Position numbers and translations under genes: made by a program. The notes under the pieces are model-generated. The model was not told the DNA's origin and did not search any database. It saw only the letters and a program-made list of their open reading frames with translations. 64,000 nt of DNA, taken from Flavobacterium urocaniciphilum (GTDB lineage: Bacteria > Bacteroidota > Bacteroidia > Flavobacteriales > Flavobacteriaceae). Below are positions 18,346-29,700 of this stretch, in pieces. Location of the stretch: positions 79,484 through 143,483 of the forward strand of contig NZ_FOEI01000007.1 in NCBI RefSeq assembly GCF_900110615.1, given 5' to 3'. The number at the start of each line of letters is the position of its first letter. Position 1 is the first letter of the stretch.

Positions 18346-19368
18346 ATGAATGAAAATTTAGATCCAAATAAAGACCGATTTACTCCACAAGACATGGATA
18401 TTGAACGTGCATTGCGACCATTGAGTTTCGATGATTTCGCCGGACAAGATCACGTATTGGAGAATTTAAAAATATTTGTTGCTGCCGCTAATCAACGTGG
18501 AGAAGCCTTAGATCATGCGTTATTTCATGGTCCTCCCGGTTTAGGAAAAACAACATTGGCAAATATTTTAGCAAACGAATTGGGTGTTGGAATTAAAATC
18601 ACTTCTGGTCCTGTTTTAGATAAACCTGGCGATTTAGCCGGTTTGTTAACCAATTTGGATGAAAGAGATGTGCTATTTATTGATGAAATTCATCGTTTAT
18701 CTCCAGTGGTAGAAGAATATTTGTATTCGGCCATGGAAGATTACAAAATCGACATCATGATTGAAAGCGGTCCGAATGCTCGTACAGTTCAAATTAACTT
18801 AAATCCGTTTACGTTAGTGGGTGCGACAACGCGTTCTGGATTATTAACAGCGCCAATGCGTGCGCGTTTCGGAATTCAAAGTCGATTACAATATTATAAC
18901 AAAGAATTATTAGCAACAATTATCGAAAGAAGTGCGAATATTTTAAATGTTCCAATCGATTTGGAAGCCGCAATTGAAATTGCTGGTCGAAGTCGAGGAA
19001 CACCTCGTATTGCTAATGCGTTATTGCGTCGAGTGCGCGATTTCGCTCAGATTAAAGGTAACGGAACTATCGATACAGAAATTGCACGATATGCCTTAAA
19101 AGCACTAAATGTAGATGCGCATGGTTTAGACGAAATGGACAACAAAATTTTGTCGACAATCATCGATAAATTCAAAGGCGGACCAGTCGGAATTACTACC
19201 TTAGCCACTGCTGTTGCCGAAAATGCCGAAACATTAGAAGAAGTGTACGAACCCTTTTTAATTCAAGAAGGTTTCTTAATGCGAACACCAAGAGGAAGAG
19301 AAGCAACCGATTTAGCCTACAAACATTTAGGACGATTGAAATTGGGTAACCAAGGAGAACTTTTTTAA
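18346..19368 (+). CDS. ruvB: Holliday junction branch migration ATPase RuvB
   Basis: The 340-residue AAA+ helicase has Walker A GPPGLGKT (62-69), Walker B LFIDEIH (110-116), sensor I GATTRSG (about 164-170) and the C-terminal winged helix ending in [13 protein letters not shown]. With RuvA (encoded at 23204) it drives branch migration in recombinational repair. The start ATG follows a -7 box directly. Length and ends match the family. Confidence 0.97.
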   Translation: MNENLDPNKDRFTPQDMDIERALRPLSFDDFAGQDHVLENLKIFVAAANQRGEALDHALFHGPPGLGKTTLANILANELGVGIKITSGPVLDKPGDLAGLLTNLDERDVLFIDEIHRLSPVVEEYLYSAMEDYKIDIMIESGPNARTVQINLNPFTLVGATTRSGLLTAPMRARFGIQSRLQYYNKELLATIIERSANILNVPIDLEAAIEIAGRSRGTPRIANALLRRVRDFAQIKGNGTIDTEIARYALKALNVDAHGLDEMDNKILSTIIDKFKGGPVGITTLATAVAENAETLEEVYEPFLIQEGFLMRTPRGREATDLAYKHLGRLKLGNQGELF

Positions 19369-19407
19369 GATTGGAAGAAAGAAGTTGGGAGTTGGAAGAA
19401 GGAAGCG

Positions 19408-20331
19408 TTGATAAATAACAAAGAGAAATATTCAAAATTAATTACGGAAGAATCTAAAAAATTAGGTTTTCTTTCCTGCGGAATTTCTCGTGCCGAATTC
19501 TTAGAGCAAGAAGCGCCTCGTTTAGAAAGCTGGCTGAATAAAAATCTGCATGGTCAAATGTCGTATATGGAAAATCATTTCGACAAAAGATTAAATCCAA
19601 CATTGTTAGTAGATGGTGCGAAAAGTGTCATTTCTTTATTGCTAAATTATTATCCGTCTGAAATACAAAATCAAGAGAGTTTTAAGATTTCCAAATATGC
19701 CTATGGTGAAGATTATCACTTTGTTATAAAAGATAAACTAAAAACATTATTACAATTCATTCAAGATGAAATTGGTGAAGTAAATGGTCGCGTTTTTGTC
19801 GATTCAGCACCCGTTTTAGACAAAGCATGGGCGGCCAAAAGCGGTTTGGGTTGGATTGGTAAAAATGCTAATTTAATTACGCAAAAAGTCGGTTCGTTTT
19901 ATTTTATTGCCGAATTAATTGTCGATTTAGAATTGGAATACGACACGCCAACAACCGACCATTGCGGGAGTTGTACCGCTTGTTTAGATGCATGTCCAAC
20001 AGAAGCGATTATTGCACCGTATGTAGTTGATGGCAGTAAATGTATTTCGTATTTTACCATAGAATTAAAAGATAATTTGCCTCAAGAAATGAAAGGTAAA
20101 TTTGATGATTGGATGTTTGGTTGCGATGTGTGTCAGGATGTTTGTCCGTGGAACCGATTTTCAAAACCGCATCAAGAACCTTTATTCGAACCAAAATCAG
20201 AATTACTCAATTTTTCCAAAAGAGATTGGCAAGAACTTACCAAAGAAACCTTTAATAAAGTCTTTAAAAATTCCGCAGTCAAACGAACAAAATTTGAAGG
20301 TTTGATGCGTAATATTGAGTTTTTGAAGTAG
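19408..20331 (+). CDS. queG: Epoxyqueuosine reductase QueG
   Basis: The predicted start is TTG 19408 ([11 protein letters not shown]); no ATG occurs before residue 51. The 307-residue protein has the ferredoxin clusters [12 protein letters not shown] (186-197) and [10 protein letters not shown] (239-248). The [12 protein letters not shown] segment at 131-142 provides the active-site region. It reduces epoxyqueuosine to queuosine in tRNA using cobalamin. At 307 residues it lacks the extra C-terminal domain of E. coli QueG (379 residues). The 39 bp between ruvB and this gene consist of the GTTGGAAG-type repeat, right up to the TTG. Confidence 0.92.
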   Translation: MINNKEKYSKLITEESKKLGFLSCGISRAEFLEQEAPRLESWLNKNLHGQMSYMENHFDKRLNPTLLVDGAKSVISLLLNYYPSEIQNQESFKISKYAYGEDYHFVIKDKLKTLLQFIQDEIGEVNGRVFVDSAPVLDKAWAAKSGLGWIGKNANLITQKVGSFYFIAELIVDLELEYDTPTTDHCGSCTACLDACPTEAIIAPYVVDGSKCISYFTIELKDNLPQEMKGKFDDWMFGCDVCQDVCPWNRFSKPHQEPLFEPKSELLNFSKRDWQELTKETFNKVFKNSAVKRTKFEGLMRNIEFLK

Positions 20332-20367
20332 AGTTTAATAACAACAAAACTTATACAAAGTATATAA

Positions 20368-20565
20368 ATGATTAATTATAAATATATAGGTATTGCAATA
20401 TTGCTTATTGTTTTTGGAGCATTTCGTCTTACAAAAAATAAATATTACAAAAGAAAAGAAAAAGATATGTTGTGGGCGGCAGAATCAAATGTTTTTTGGA
20501 GTTATGTAGTATTAATTTTTTTCGGGATATTAATTATTTTTTATGAGTTGAAAAAGTTTTTCTAA
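20368..20565 (+). CDS. Small hypothetical membrane protein
   Basis: The 65-residue protein has two hydrophobic segments (about 5-20 and 44-60) separated by a basic loop (TKNKYYKRKEKD). No family was recognised. It starts 37 bp after queG on the same strand and may share its transcript. Confidence 0.55.
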   Translation: MINYKYIGIAILLIVFGAFRLTKNKYYKRKEKDMLWAAESNVFWSYVVLIFFGILIIFYELKKFF

Positions 20566-20738
20566 TTCCGATTGAGCGGATTTGTAATCAGTGCTTAAAA
20601 CTACTTTATTTTTCAAAAATTAGATTACTTTTCACATTTTCCAACGCAACTTTTCCTTCCAAAAAAACAAATCAACCTAGAAATTATTTTCTTCACCAAC
20701 TTTTCGTACAAACTTTATGGTTATTTGAAAGCAAATTT

Positions 20739-20746
20739 TATCTTTG
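20739..20746 (+). promoter_or_regulatory. -7 promoter box for maeB
   Basis: TATCTTTG lies 24 bases before the maeB ATG. A TTTG at 20724-20727 sits near the -33 position. This gives a promoter of the Bacteroidota type with a short leader. Confidence 0.6.
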
Positions 20747-20769
20747 TAAGTTGATGCAAATGATAATAT

Positions 20770-23070
20770 ATGTCCAAAAGTAATAATAAAAGAAGAGAAG
20801 CCTTACTATATCACGCCAAACCAACACCTGGGAAAATTCAGGTTGTTCCTACTAAAAAATATGCAACGCAAAGAGATTTGTCTTTGGCGTATTCGCCAGG
20901 GGTTGCCGAGCCATGTTTGGAAATTGCAAAAGACATCAATAACGTTTATAAATATACAGCGAAAGGAAATTTAGTAGCTGTAATTTCAAATGGTACTGCC
21001 GTTTTAGGTTTAGGAGACATTGGTCCGGAAGCCTCAAAACCCGTAATGGAAGGAAAAGGATTATTATTCAAAATCTTTTCAGACATTGATGTTTTCGATA
21101 TTGAAGTCGGAACCAAAGACATTGAAGAATTTATTGCAACGGTTAAAAATATTGCGCCAACATTTGGTGGAATTAACTTAGAAGATATTAAAGCGCCAGA
21201 ATCGTTCGAAATTGAAAGACGTTTGGTAGAAGAATTAGATATTCCGGTAATGCACGATGACCAACACGGAACAGCAATTATTTCTTCGGCAGCTTTATTA
21301 AACGCATTAGAATTAGCAGAAAAAGATATTTCAAAAATAAAAGTTGTAGTTTCTGGAGCCGGTTCGGCAGCATTAGCGTGTTCGAATTTATATGTGGCTT
21401 TAGGAGTAAAACCTGAAAATTTATACATGTTTGATGTAGACGGTTTATTAACAACTTGCCGAAAAGATATTTCAGAATTACAAATGAAATATGCCAAATC
21501 TTGTGATCCAGCACCACTTGCTGAAATCATCAAAGGTGCCGATATGTTTTTAGGATTGTCGGTTGGTAATATTTTAAAACCGGAAATGTTATTGTCAATG
21601 GCAAACGATCCAATTGTTTTCGCTATGGCAAATCCGGAACCAGAAATCGATTATAATGTTGCCATTGCTACTCGTGAAGACATCATTATGGCTACTGGTC
21701 GTTCAGATTATCCTAACCAAGTAAATAACGTTTTAGGTTTTCCTTATATTTTCCGTGGAGCATTAGATGTTCGCGCTCGAAAAATTAACGAAGCGATGAA
21801 AATGGCTGCGGTTAGAGCGTTGGCAGATTTAGCTAAAACTCCGGTTCCTGAGCAAGTTAATATTGCTTATGGAGAGAAAAAATTAGTTTTCGGTAGAGAT
21901 TATATCATTCCAAAACCATTCGATCCAAGATTAATTGCTACCGTTTCTCCGGCAGTTGCAAAAGCGGCAATGGATAGTGGTGTGGCTGATGTTGAAATTA
22001 CCGATTGGGAAAAATATGCAGATGAATTATTAGAGCGTTTAGGTGGCGATAACAAAATTGTTAAGTTGTTAACGAACCGTGCGAAAACGGATCCTAAGAA
22101 AATTGTTTTTGCTGAAGCCGATCAATTAGACGTGTTGAAAGCAGCACAAATTGTTCATGAAGAAGGAATTGGAATTCCGATTTTATTAGGAAATTTAGAA
22201 ACCATTCAGGAATTAAAAGAAGAAATTGGTTTCGATGCCGAATTACAAATCATCGATCCAAAATCGAAAGAAGAAGATAAAACAAGAGAAAAATACGCGC
22301 AATATTTCTGGAAAGCTAGACAACGTAGAGGTACATCATTATTAGATGCTCAAAAATGGATGCGTGAGCGTAACTATTTTGCAGCCATGATGGTAAATAC
22401 TGGCGATGCCGATTGTATGGTAACGGGTTATTCAAGAAGTTACCCAACGGTTGTAAAACCCGTAATGGAGCTAATCGATAGACAACAAGGTGTGAGTAGA
22501 ATTGCTACGACAAACATCATGAATACAAAACGCGGACCGTTGTTTTTATCAGATACTGCGATTAATCCAAATCCAACAGCAGAAGAATTAGCTAAAATTG
22601 CATTAATGACTGCTAAAACGGCAAGAATGTTTGGTGTAGAACCCGTAATTGCTATGATATCGTTCTCAAATTTTGGTTCATCATCTAATGAAAGTGCCAT
22701 TAAAGTAAGACAAGCCGTTAAAATTTTACATGAAAATCATCCAGATTTAATTGTTGATGGGGAAATTCAAACTGATTTTGCATTAAACCCAGAATTGTTA
22801 AAAAGTAAGTTCCCATTTTCGAAATTAGCGAACAAGAAAGTTAATACATTAATTTTCCCTAATTTAGATGCGGCAAATATTACTTATAAAATGTTGAAAG
22901 AGTTGGATAAAGTAGTTTCTATTGGTCCAATTATGATGGGATTAGAAAAACCCGTACACATTTTTCAATTAGGTGCAAGTGTAGAAGAAATGGTAAATAT
23001 GGCTGCAGTTTCTGTTGTGGATGCTCAAGAGAAATTGAAAGCTAAATTGAAAGTAAAAAGTAAAAAGTAA
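20770..23070 (+). CDS. maeB: NADP-dependent malic enzyme with C-terminal phosphotransacetylase-like domain
   Basis: The 766-residue protein combines a malic enzyme domain (about 1-430; SPGVAEPCLEI, HDDQHGTAI, and the NAD(P)-binding stretch VVSGAGSAALACSNL) with a phosphate acetyltransferase-like domain (about 430-760). This is the MaeB architecture. The malic part decarboxylates malate to pyruvate with NADP+. The PTA-like part is usually regulatory (acetyl-CoA sensing) in this family. The Lys/Ser-rich C-terminus (KVKSKK) is encoded by the first units of an AGTAAAA tandem repeat that continues past the stop, so the final residues may be repeat-derived. Confidence 0.95.
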   Translation: MSKSNNKRREALLYHAKPTPGKIQVVPTKKYATQRDLSLAYSPGVAEPCLEIAKDINNVYKYTAKGNLVAVISNGTAVLGLGDIGPEASKPVMEGKGLLFKIFSDIDVFDIEVGTKDIEEFIATVKNIAPTFGGINLEDIKAPESFEIERRLVEELDIPVMHDDQHGTAIISSAALLNALELAEKDISKIKVVVSGAGSAALACSNLYVALGVKPENLYMFDVDGLLTTCRKDISELQMKYAKSCDPAPLAEIIKGADMFLGLSVGNILKPEMLLSMANDPIVFAMANPEPEIDYNVAIATREDIIMATGRSDYPNQVNNVLGFPYIFRGALDVRARKINEAMKMAAVRALADLAKTPVPEQVNIAYGEKKLVFGRDYIIPKPFDPRLIATVSPAVAKAAMDSGVADVEITDWEKYADELLERLGGDNKIVKLLTNRAKTDPKKIVFAEADQLDVLKAAQIVHEEGIGIPILLGNLETIQELKEEIGFDAELQIIDPKSKEEDKTREKYAQYFWKARQRRGTSLLDAQKWMRERNYFAAMMVNTGDADCMVTGYSRSYPTVVKPVMELIDRQQGVSRIATTNIMNTKRGPLFLSDTAINPNPTAEELAKIALMTAKTARMFGVEPVIAMISFSNFGSSSNESAIKVRQAVKILHENHPDLIVDGEIQTDFALNPELLKSKFPFSKLANKKVNTLIFPNLDAANITYKMLKELDKVVSIGPIMMGLEKPVHIFQLGASVEEMVNMAAVSVVDAQEKLKAKLKVKSKK

Positions 23071-23093
23071 AAAGAGCCAAGTAAAAAGTAATT
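23048..23093 (+). repeat. AAGTAAAA tandem repeat overlapping the maeB stop
   Basis: Several units of AAAAAGTA followed by AGAGCCAAGTAAAAAGTA run from the last codons of maeB into the intergenic gap. Related stretches follow deoC (32572-32605) and the Sco gene (53151-53200). Confidence 0.65.
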
Positions 23094-23203
23094 TACGAAG
23101 TTGGATATACGAAAACAAAAAAATATAAAAACTATAAAAAAAATTTGTAAGCTTTACAACCAATAACTATTGGACATGTAGATTTTGCAGTTAAGTAAAA
23201 AAT

Positions 23204-23785
23204 ATGATAGCACATATTCAAGGAAAATTAGTGGAAAAAACACCAACCGAAGTCGTAATCGATTGTGGTGGTTTGGGCTACGAAATTCATATTTCATTAC
23301 ATACTTATTCTCAAATTCCAGATTCGGAGCATATCAAATTATATACGTTTTTACAAATCAAAGAAGACGCGCATTCGCTTTTCGGTTTTGCCGACAAAAA
23401 GGAAAGAGAATTATTCAAATTATTACTTTCTGTTTCCGGAATTGGCGCGAATACTGCCAGAACAATGTTGTCTTCTTTACAACCAGAACAAATCATTCAA
23501 GCCATTGCCTCAAACGATGTTGGAACGATTCAGTCTATCAAAGGAATTGGATTGAAAACCGCACAACGTGTTATCATTGACTTGAAAGATAAAGTGTTGA
23601 AAATTTACCAAATTGAAGAAATTTCAACAGGTTCATACAATACAAATAAAGAAGAAGCGTTATCTGCATTAGAAGTTTTAGGATATCAACGTAAAAATGC
23701 AGAAAAAGTTTTAGAAAAAATAATCGCCAATAATCCAGCGGCAACGGTAGAAGATTTAATAAAACAAGCCTTAAAAGTATTATAA
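23204..23785 (+). CDS. ruvA: Holliday junction DNA-binding protein RuvA
   Basis: The 193-residue protein starts MIAHIQGKLVEK and has the RuvA order: OB-fold (1-62), two helix-hairpin-helix motifs (LLSVSGIGANTARTML about 72-87 and IQSKGIGLKTAQRVI-like about 107-121), and the C-terminal UBA-like domain that contacts RuvB. It tetramerises on Holliday junctions. It ends 2 bp before the sprA start, so the two are translationally close. Confidence 0.96.
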   Translation: MIAHIQGKLVEKTPTEVVIDCGGLGYEIHISLHTYSQIPDSEHIKLYTFLQIKEDAHSLFGFADKKERELFKLLLSVSGIGANTARTMLSSLQPEQIIQAIASNDVGTIQSIKGIGLKTAQRVIIDLKDKVLKIYQIEEISTGSYNTNKEEALSALEVLGYQRKNAEKVLEKIIANNPAATVEDLIKQALKVL

Positions 23786-23787
23786 TT

Positions 23788-26700
23788 TTGAATAAATTAT
23801 TTAAAAATATTGTTTCAAAAACAAGCATCAGTATCGTCATGCTGTTTGCCAGTATATTTATCTACGCGCAAGATGTTCCAACAACTCCACCCGACTCAGT
23901 AAAAACAGGTCATAGTGTAGGTAAAATTGAAATTCCAAATCCAAAAAGTATATTAGAAGGTTACACCTATGATCCAGTAACCAATAGATATATTTATACC
24001 GCATCTGTAGACGGATTTAATATCGATTATCCTTTGATTTTGACGCCTGAAGAATATGAAAAATTGGTGTTAAAAGAAAGAATGCGTAAGTATTTTCAAG
24101 AAAAAACAACTGCCTTAGATCCTAAAAAAGGAACAGATGATGCTAAGCGAAATCTTTTACCAAGATATTATGTAAATTCTAAGTTTTTTGAAGCTATTTT
24201 CGGAGGTAATACAATTGACGTTAAACCAACTGGTTCGGTTGAAATTGACTTAGGAATTCGATTTTCAAAACAAGATAATCCTTCGTTTTCTCCAAGAAAT
24301 AGAAAAACTACTGCTTTCGATTTCAATCAAAGAATTTCGATGGGTTTACAAGGAAAAGTAGGAACAAGAATGAACGTAAATATTAATTACGATACACAAT
24401 CTACTTTTGCTTTTCAAAACTTAATTAAATTAGATTATACACCAACAGAAGACGATATTTTACAAAAAATTGAAGTCGGAAATGTGAGTTTTCCAATTTC
24501 CAATTCGTTGATTCGTGGTGCCCAAAGTTTATTTGGGGTTAAAGCGCAATTCCAGTTTGGGAAAACAACTTTTACGGGTGTTTTCTCTGAACAAAAATCG
24601 CAATCAAGATCGATTACTACACAAGGAGGTGGAACCATTCAAGAGTTTGATTTCTTCGCTTTAGATTACGACTCTGATAAACACTATTTCTTATCGCAAT
24701 ATTTTAGAAATAACTACGACAAAGCTTTGCGAAATTATCCAGTTATCGATTCTCGTGCACAAATTACAAGAATTGAGGTTTGGGTAACGAACAAACAAAA
24801 CAGAGTTACCACTACAGATAATAATTTAAGAAATATTATTGCGCTTCAAGATTTAGGGGAATCGCAATTAACAGATGGTGTTACACCAATTCCAGATAAC
24901 GAAGTGGTTGGTATCGATTTGGCTCTGAATCCAACATTTTTTGATGTTGTAGCCAATACACCTTCGGATAATAAAAATAATAAATTCAATCCGTTAGCGA
25001 TTGATCAAGCAGGAAGTTTTTTAAACTCTGGAATTCGAGAAATTGCAACAGCTTCTCAAGGTTTCAATATCAATTCCAATCCAGCAAGTACTTTTTCCGA
25101 AGGAATTGATTATTCGAAATTAGAAAACGCAAGAAAATTATCCTCTTCAGAATATACCTTTCACCCTCAATTAGGATACATTTCCTTAAATCAAAAATTA
25201 CAAAATGATGAGGTTTTAGCAGTTGCTTACCAATATACAGTTGGTGGTGAAGTGTTTCAAGTAGGGGAATTTGCTAATGATGGGGTTGAATCTACAACGG
25301 TTAATACTTCTGGAGTTCCAACAACTCAGGCTTTAATTTTAAAAATGTTAAAAGGAAGTTTGATTAATGTAAGTGAACCAAGTTGGGACTTAATGATGAA
25401 AAACATCTACCAAATTCCAGGTGGAAATCAATTACAACAACAAGATTTCAAATTCAATATCTTATATCAAGACCCTTCGCCTTTAAATTACATAACGCAA
25501 GCCGGAATTGATCCACTTACTCCAGCAGTTGAAAATACAACTTTATTAAAAGTATTTAATTTAGATAAATTAAATTTTACGAACGACCCTCAACCAAATG
25601 GTGATGGATTTTTCGATTTTTATCCAGGATTAACTGTAGATACACAATACGGTAGAATTATCTTTACTACTGTAGAACCGTTCGGTAAACATTTATTTGA
25701 GAAATTAAGATTAAATGGTGCTGAAAGTTATGATGGTGGTACTTATAATACGAACCAATCGAAATACGTATTCAGAACCTTATATAAATCTACTCAAGCT
25801 GCAGCTTTACAAGAAAGTGCTAAAAATAAGTTCAAGTTAAAAGGTAGTTTCAAATCTACTGGTGGCGACGGAATTCCATTAGGAGCGTTCAATGTGCCAC
25901 AAGGAAGTGTTGTGGTTACTGCCGGTGGAAGAATTTTAGTAGAAGGAGTAGATTACACCGTAAACTATCAAGCAGGTAGAGTTCAAATTTTAGATCCAGC
26001 TTTATTAGCCTCAAATACACCAATTCAAGTTTCTTTAGAAAACAACTCGGTATTCGGACAACAAACAAAACGTTTTTATGGATTGAATGTAGAACATAAA
26101 TTCAACGATAAATTCTTAGTTGGTGGTACTTTCTTAAAAATGACAGAAAGACCATTTACGCAAAAATCAGATTACAATCAAGAATCAGTTAACAATACAA
26201 TTGTTGGATTAAATACTAACTTCTCTACAGAAGTGCCATTCTTTACAAGATTAGTAAACAAATTACCAAATATTGAAACAGAAGCTCCTTCTAATTTATC
26301 ATTCAGAGGAGAATTTGCTTATTTGTTTCCAAATGCACCAAAAACATCAAACTTTAATGGAGAGCCAACTTCTTATATTGATGATTTTGAAGGTTCGCAA
26401 TCTAATATCGATTTAAAATCGCCATTATCTTGGTCGTTAGCTTCAACCCCAATTGGTTTTGGTGGGGAATTAAACGAAGATGATTTAACGTATGGTTACA
26501 AAAGAGCGAAATTATCTTGGTATAATATCGATCCTGTGTTTTATACCAGTCCACCATCAGGAATTGATGATAACGATTTATCGAGTAACAAAACGAGAAG
26601 AATTTTTAGTCAGGAGTTATTCCCAAATATTGATATTCCACAAGGACAATCCAATGTTATTAGTACGTTAGACTTAACTTACTATCCAAAAGAGCGTGGA

Positions 26701-29700
26701 CCGTATAACTATAATCCAGTTACGGCTTCAAATAATCAATTCCCTGCAATTGATGCTCCAAATAACTGGGGTGGAATTATGCGTGCCATCAATACTACCA
26801 ATTTCGAACAATCAAATGTTGAGTATGTTCAGTTTTGGTTAATGGATCCTTATACTGGAAATGTTGGTGATGCTGCTAATAACACCAATACTGGTACTTT
26901 AACGATTAACTTAGGAGAAATTAGTGAAGACGTTTTAAAAGATGGTAGAAAATTATACGAAAATGGTTTGCCAGAAAACGGAGGAAGTCAACCAACAGTT
27001 GATACCAACTGGGGTAAAGTTCCTGCTTCACAATCTTTAATTTACGCTTTTGATACAAACGAAGGAAATAGAACAGTTCAAGACGTTGGTTTAAATGGAT
27101 TGAATGATTCTGAAGAAAAAGTAGAATATCCTGCTTTTGCTGGATTGGGAGATGCTTCTGCTGATAACTACAATTACTATTTAAATACTTCTGGAACTAT
27201 TTTAGATCGTTATAAAAATTATAATGGTTTAGAAGGTAACTCGCCAATTACTGTTACAGATACAAATAGAGGAAATTCAACTTTACCAGATGTAGAAGAT
27301 ATTAATAGAGATAATACGATGAATACTATTAATGCGTATTATAAATTTAATATTCCAATTTCTCCAAACCCAGTTGTGGGTCAAAATTACGTTTCGGATG
27401 TAATGGTTACAACACAAACAATGGCAAACGGACAAACAACGCCGGTTAAATGGGTTCAATATAAAATTCCAATTTTAGAAGCTACAGCTGCAAACATTGA
27501 AGGACCGATTACCGATTTTAGAACCATTCGTTTTATGAGAATGTTCTTATCTGGATTTAGTGAAGATGTAACTTTACGTTTCGGAACATTAGATTTAGTT
27601 CGTGGTGAATGGAGAAGATATGTGAATTCATTAGATGCAAATGACTTAAATGTTTCTGATGATGATACAGGATTTGATGTTGTTGCAATTAACATTCAAG
27701 AAAATTCAAACAGAACGCCAATACCATATGTTGCGCCTCCAGGAGTTGATAGAGAGCAATTGTACAATAATAACTCTGTTATCAATCAAAACGAACAATC
27801 TTTATCGTTAAGAGTGTACAAAAAAGATCAAGGATTACCTGGATTAGGTGGTTTAGAAGAAGACGATTCTAGAGCTGTGTTTAAAAATGTAAACGTAGAT
27901 ATGCGTCAGTATAAAAAATTACGTATGTTCTTACATGCAGAAGCATTAGAAGCGGATGCAGTTGGAGACAGACTTCAAGATGATCAATTAGTGGCGTTTA
28001 TTCGTTTTGGTAACGACTTTACCGATAACTTCTACCAAGTGGAAATGCCGTTAAAAGTCAGCCAATTTACGGCTCGATCTGCAGATGATGTTTGGCCAGC
28101 AGAAAACGAAATCGAATTACCATTGTCGTTATTAACACGAATTAAAAGTTTAAAAATTGCTGGTGATGGTTCTATAGTTCCGGATGTAAACGGAATTGCT
28201 TTCTTAAATGAAAGCGATTTAGGTTCAGGAAACGATAGAATGAATATTGGAATTAAGGGTAATCCAAACTTTGGTTTAATTAGAACATTAATGGTCGGAT
28301 TAAAAAATCCAGATCCAGCCGCTACAGGTCCGCTTCGTGGAGAAGTTTGGTTTAACGAACTTCGTATGTCGGATATGGATAACAAAGGAGGTTATGCTGC
28401 AGTGGCAAACTTAGATACCAACTTAGCAGATTTCGCAACGTTCTCGGCAACTGGAAAATTAAGTACTATCGGTTTTGGTGCCTTAGAAGAAGGTCCGAAT
28501 GAAAGAAGTAGAGAAGATGTAAAACAATATGATATCGTTTCTAATTTAAACTTAGGTCAGTTATTGCCTAAAAAATGGAAATTAGTTTTACCGTTCAATT
28601 ATGCAGTTGGAGAACAAATTATTACTCCGAAATACGATCCTTTATATCAAGATTTAGAATTGAAAGAAGTATTGAATGCTACTTCAGATCAAGCTAAAAA
28701 AGACGAAATTGAAAACCGAGCAATCGATTATACAAAAAGAACAAGTGTAAACTTTATAGGTGTTAAAAAAGAAAGAGCGGAACAACAAAAAGCACGTTTT
28801 TACGATGTAGAAAATTTAACTTTATCGTATTCGTTTAATGAAATGTTGCACCACGATTTCCAAGTTCAAAACTTAATCGATCAGCAACAAAAATCGAGTT
28901 TAGATTATGCTTATTCTTTCAAACCAATGTCTATTGAACCGTTTAAAAAGAATAAGTTCTTTAAGAAAAATGGCTATTATAAGTTGTTTAGCGACATGAA
29001 CTTTAACTTCTTACCAAGTAATATTTCATTCAGTTCAAACATCATGCGTCAATTTAATCGTCAACAATTTAGATTAATAGATGTTCAAGGAATTGCAATT
29101 GATCCATTATACAGAAGAAATTATTTCTTCAATTATCAGTACGGAGTAAATTTCCCTATTACAAGATCGTTAAAAGTTAATTATACAGCTGCTAATAATA
29201 ATATTGTTCGAAACTATTTCGATTCAAATAAAAACCCAATTAACGAATTAGACATTTGGGATGATTATTGGAATTTTGGAGATCCAAACACGCATAATCA
29301 ACAATTATTGGTAAATTATGATCTACCAATTAATAAAATTCCTGTATTGAGTTTTGTAAAATCATCTTACGTTTATACAGGAGATTATAGCTGGCAACGT
29401 TCTTCAGATGCTTTTGCTACTTTTCAAGCATTAGACGGAACAGTTTATCAATTAGGAAATACAATTCAAAATGCTAATTCGCATAAAATTAATGCGGCTT
29501 TAGACATGAATACGTTCTATAAATATATTGGTTTAACAGCTAAAAAACAGAAAAAACCTGCGGTGCCTAAAACAGCTCCAAAACCAGGAGAAAAAGTAAC
29601 GAATACAGTTCCAAAACAAAATCAAACTGAAGAAAGAAGTGGTTTTGCCAAATTCGGAATCGGATTGTTAACTTCTGTAAAAAATATTCAAGTTAATTAT

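Noticed and set aside
20946..21533. 195-codon minus-strand open frame opposite maeB
   Set aside because: Shadow of the malic enzyme domain; Ser/Thr/Pro-rich composition reflects reverse-complement codon bias.
23265..23555. Plus-strand frames overlapping ruvA in other phases
   Set aside because: RuvA is unambiguous; the alternative frames are aromatic-rich and lack any motif.
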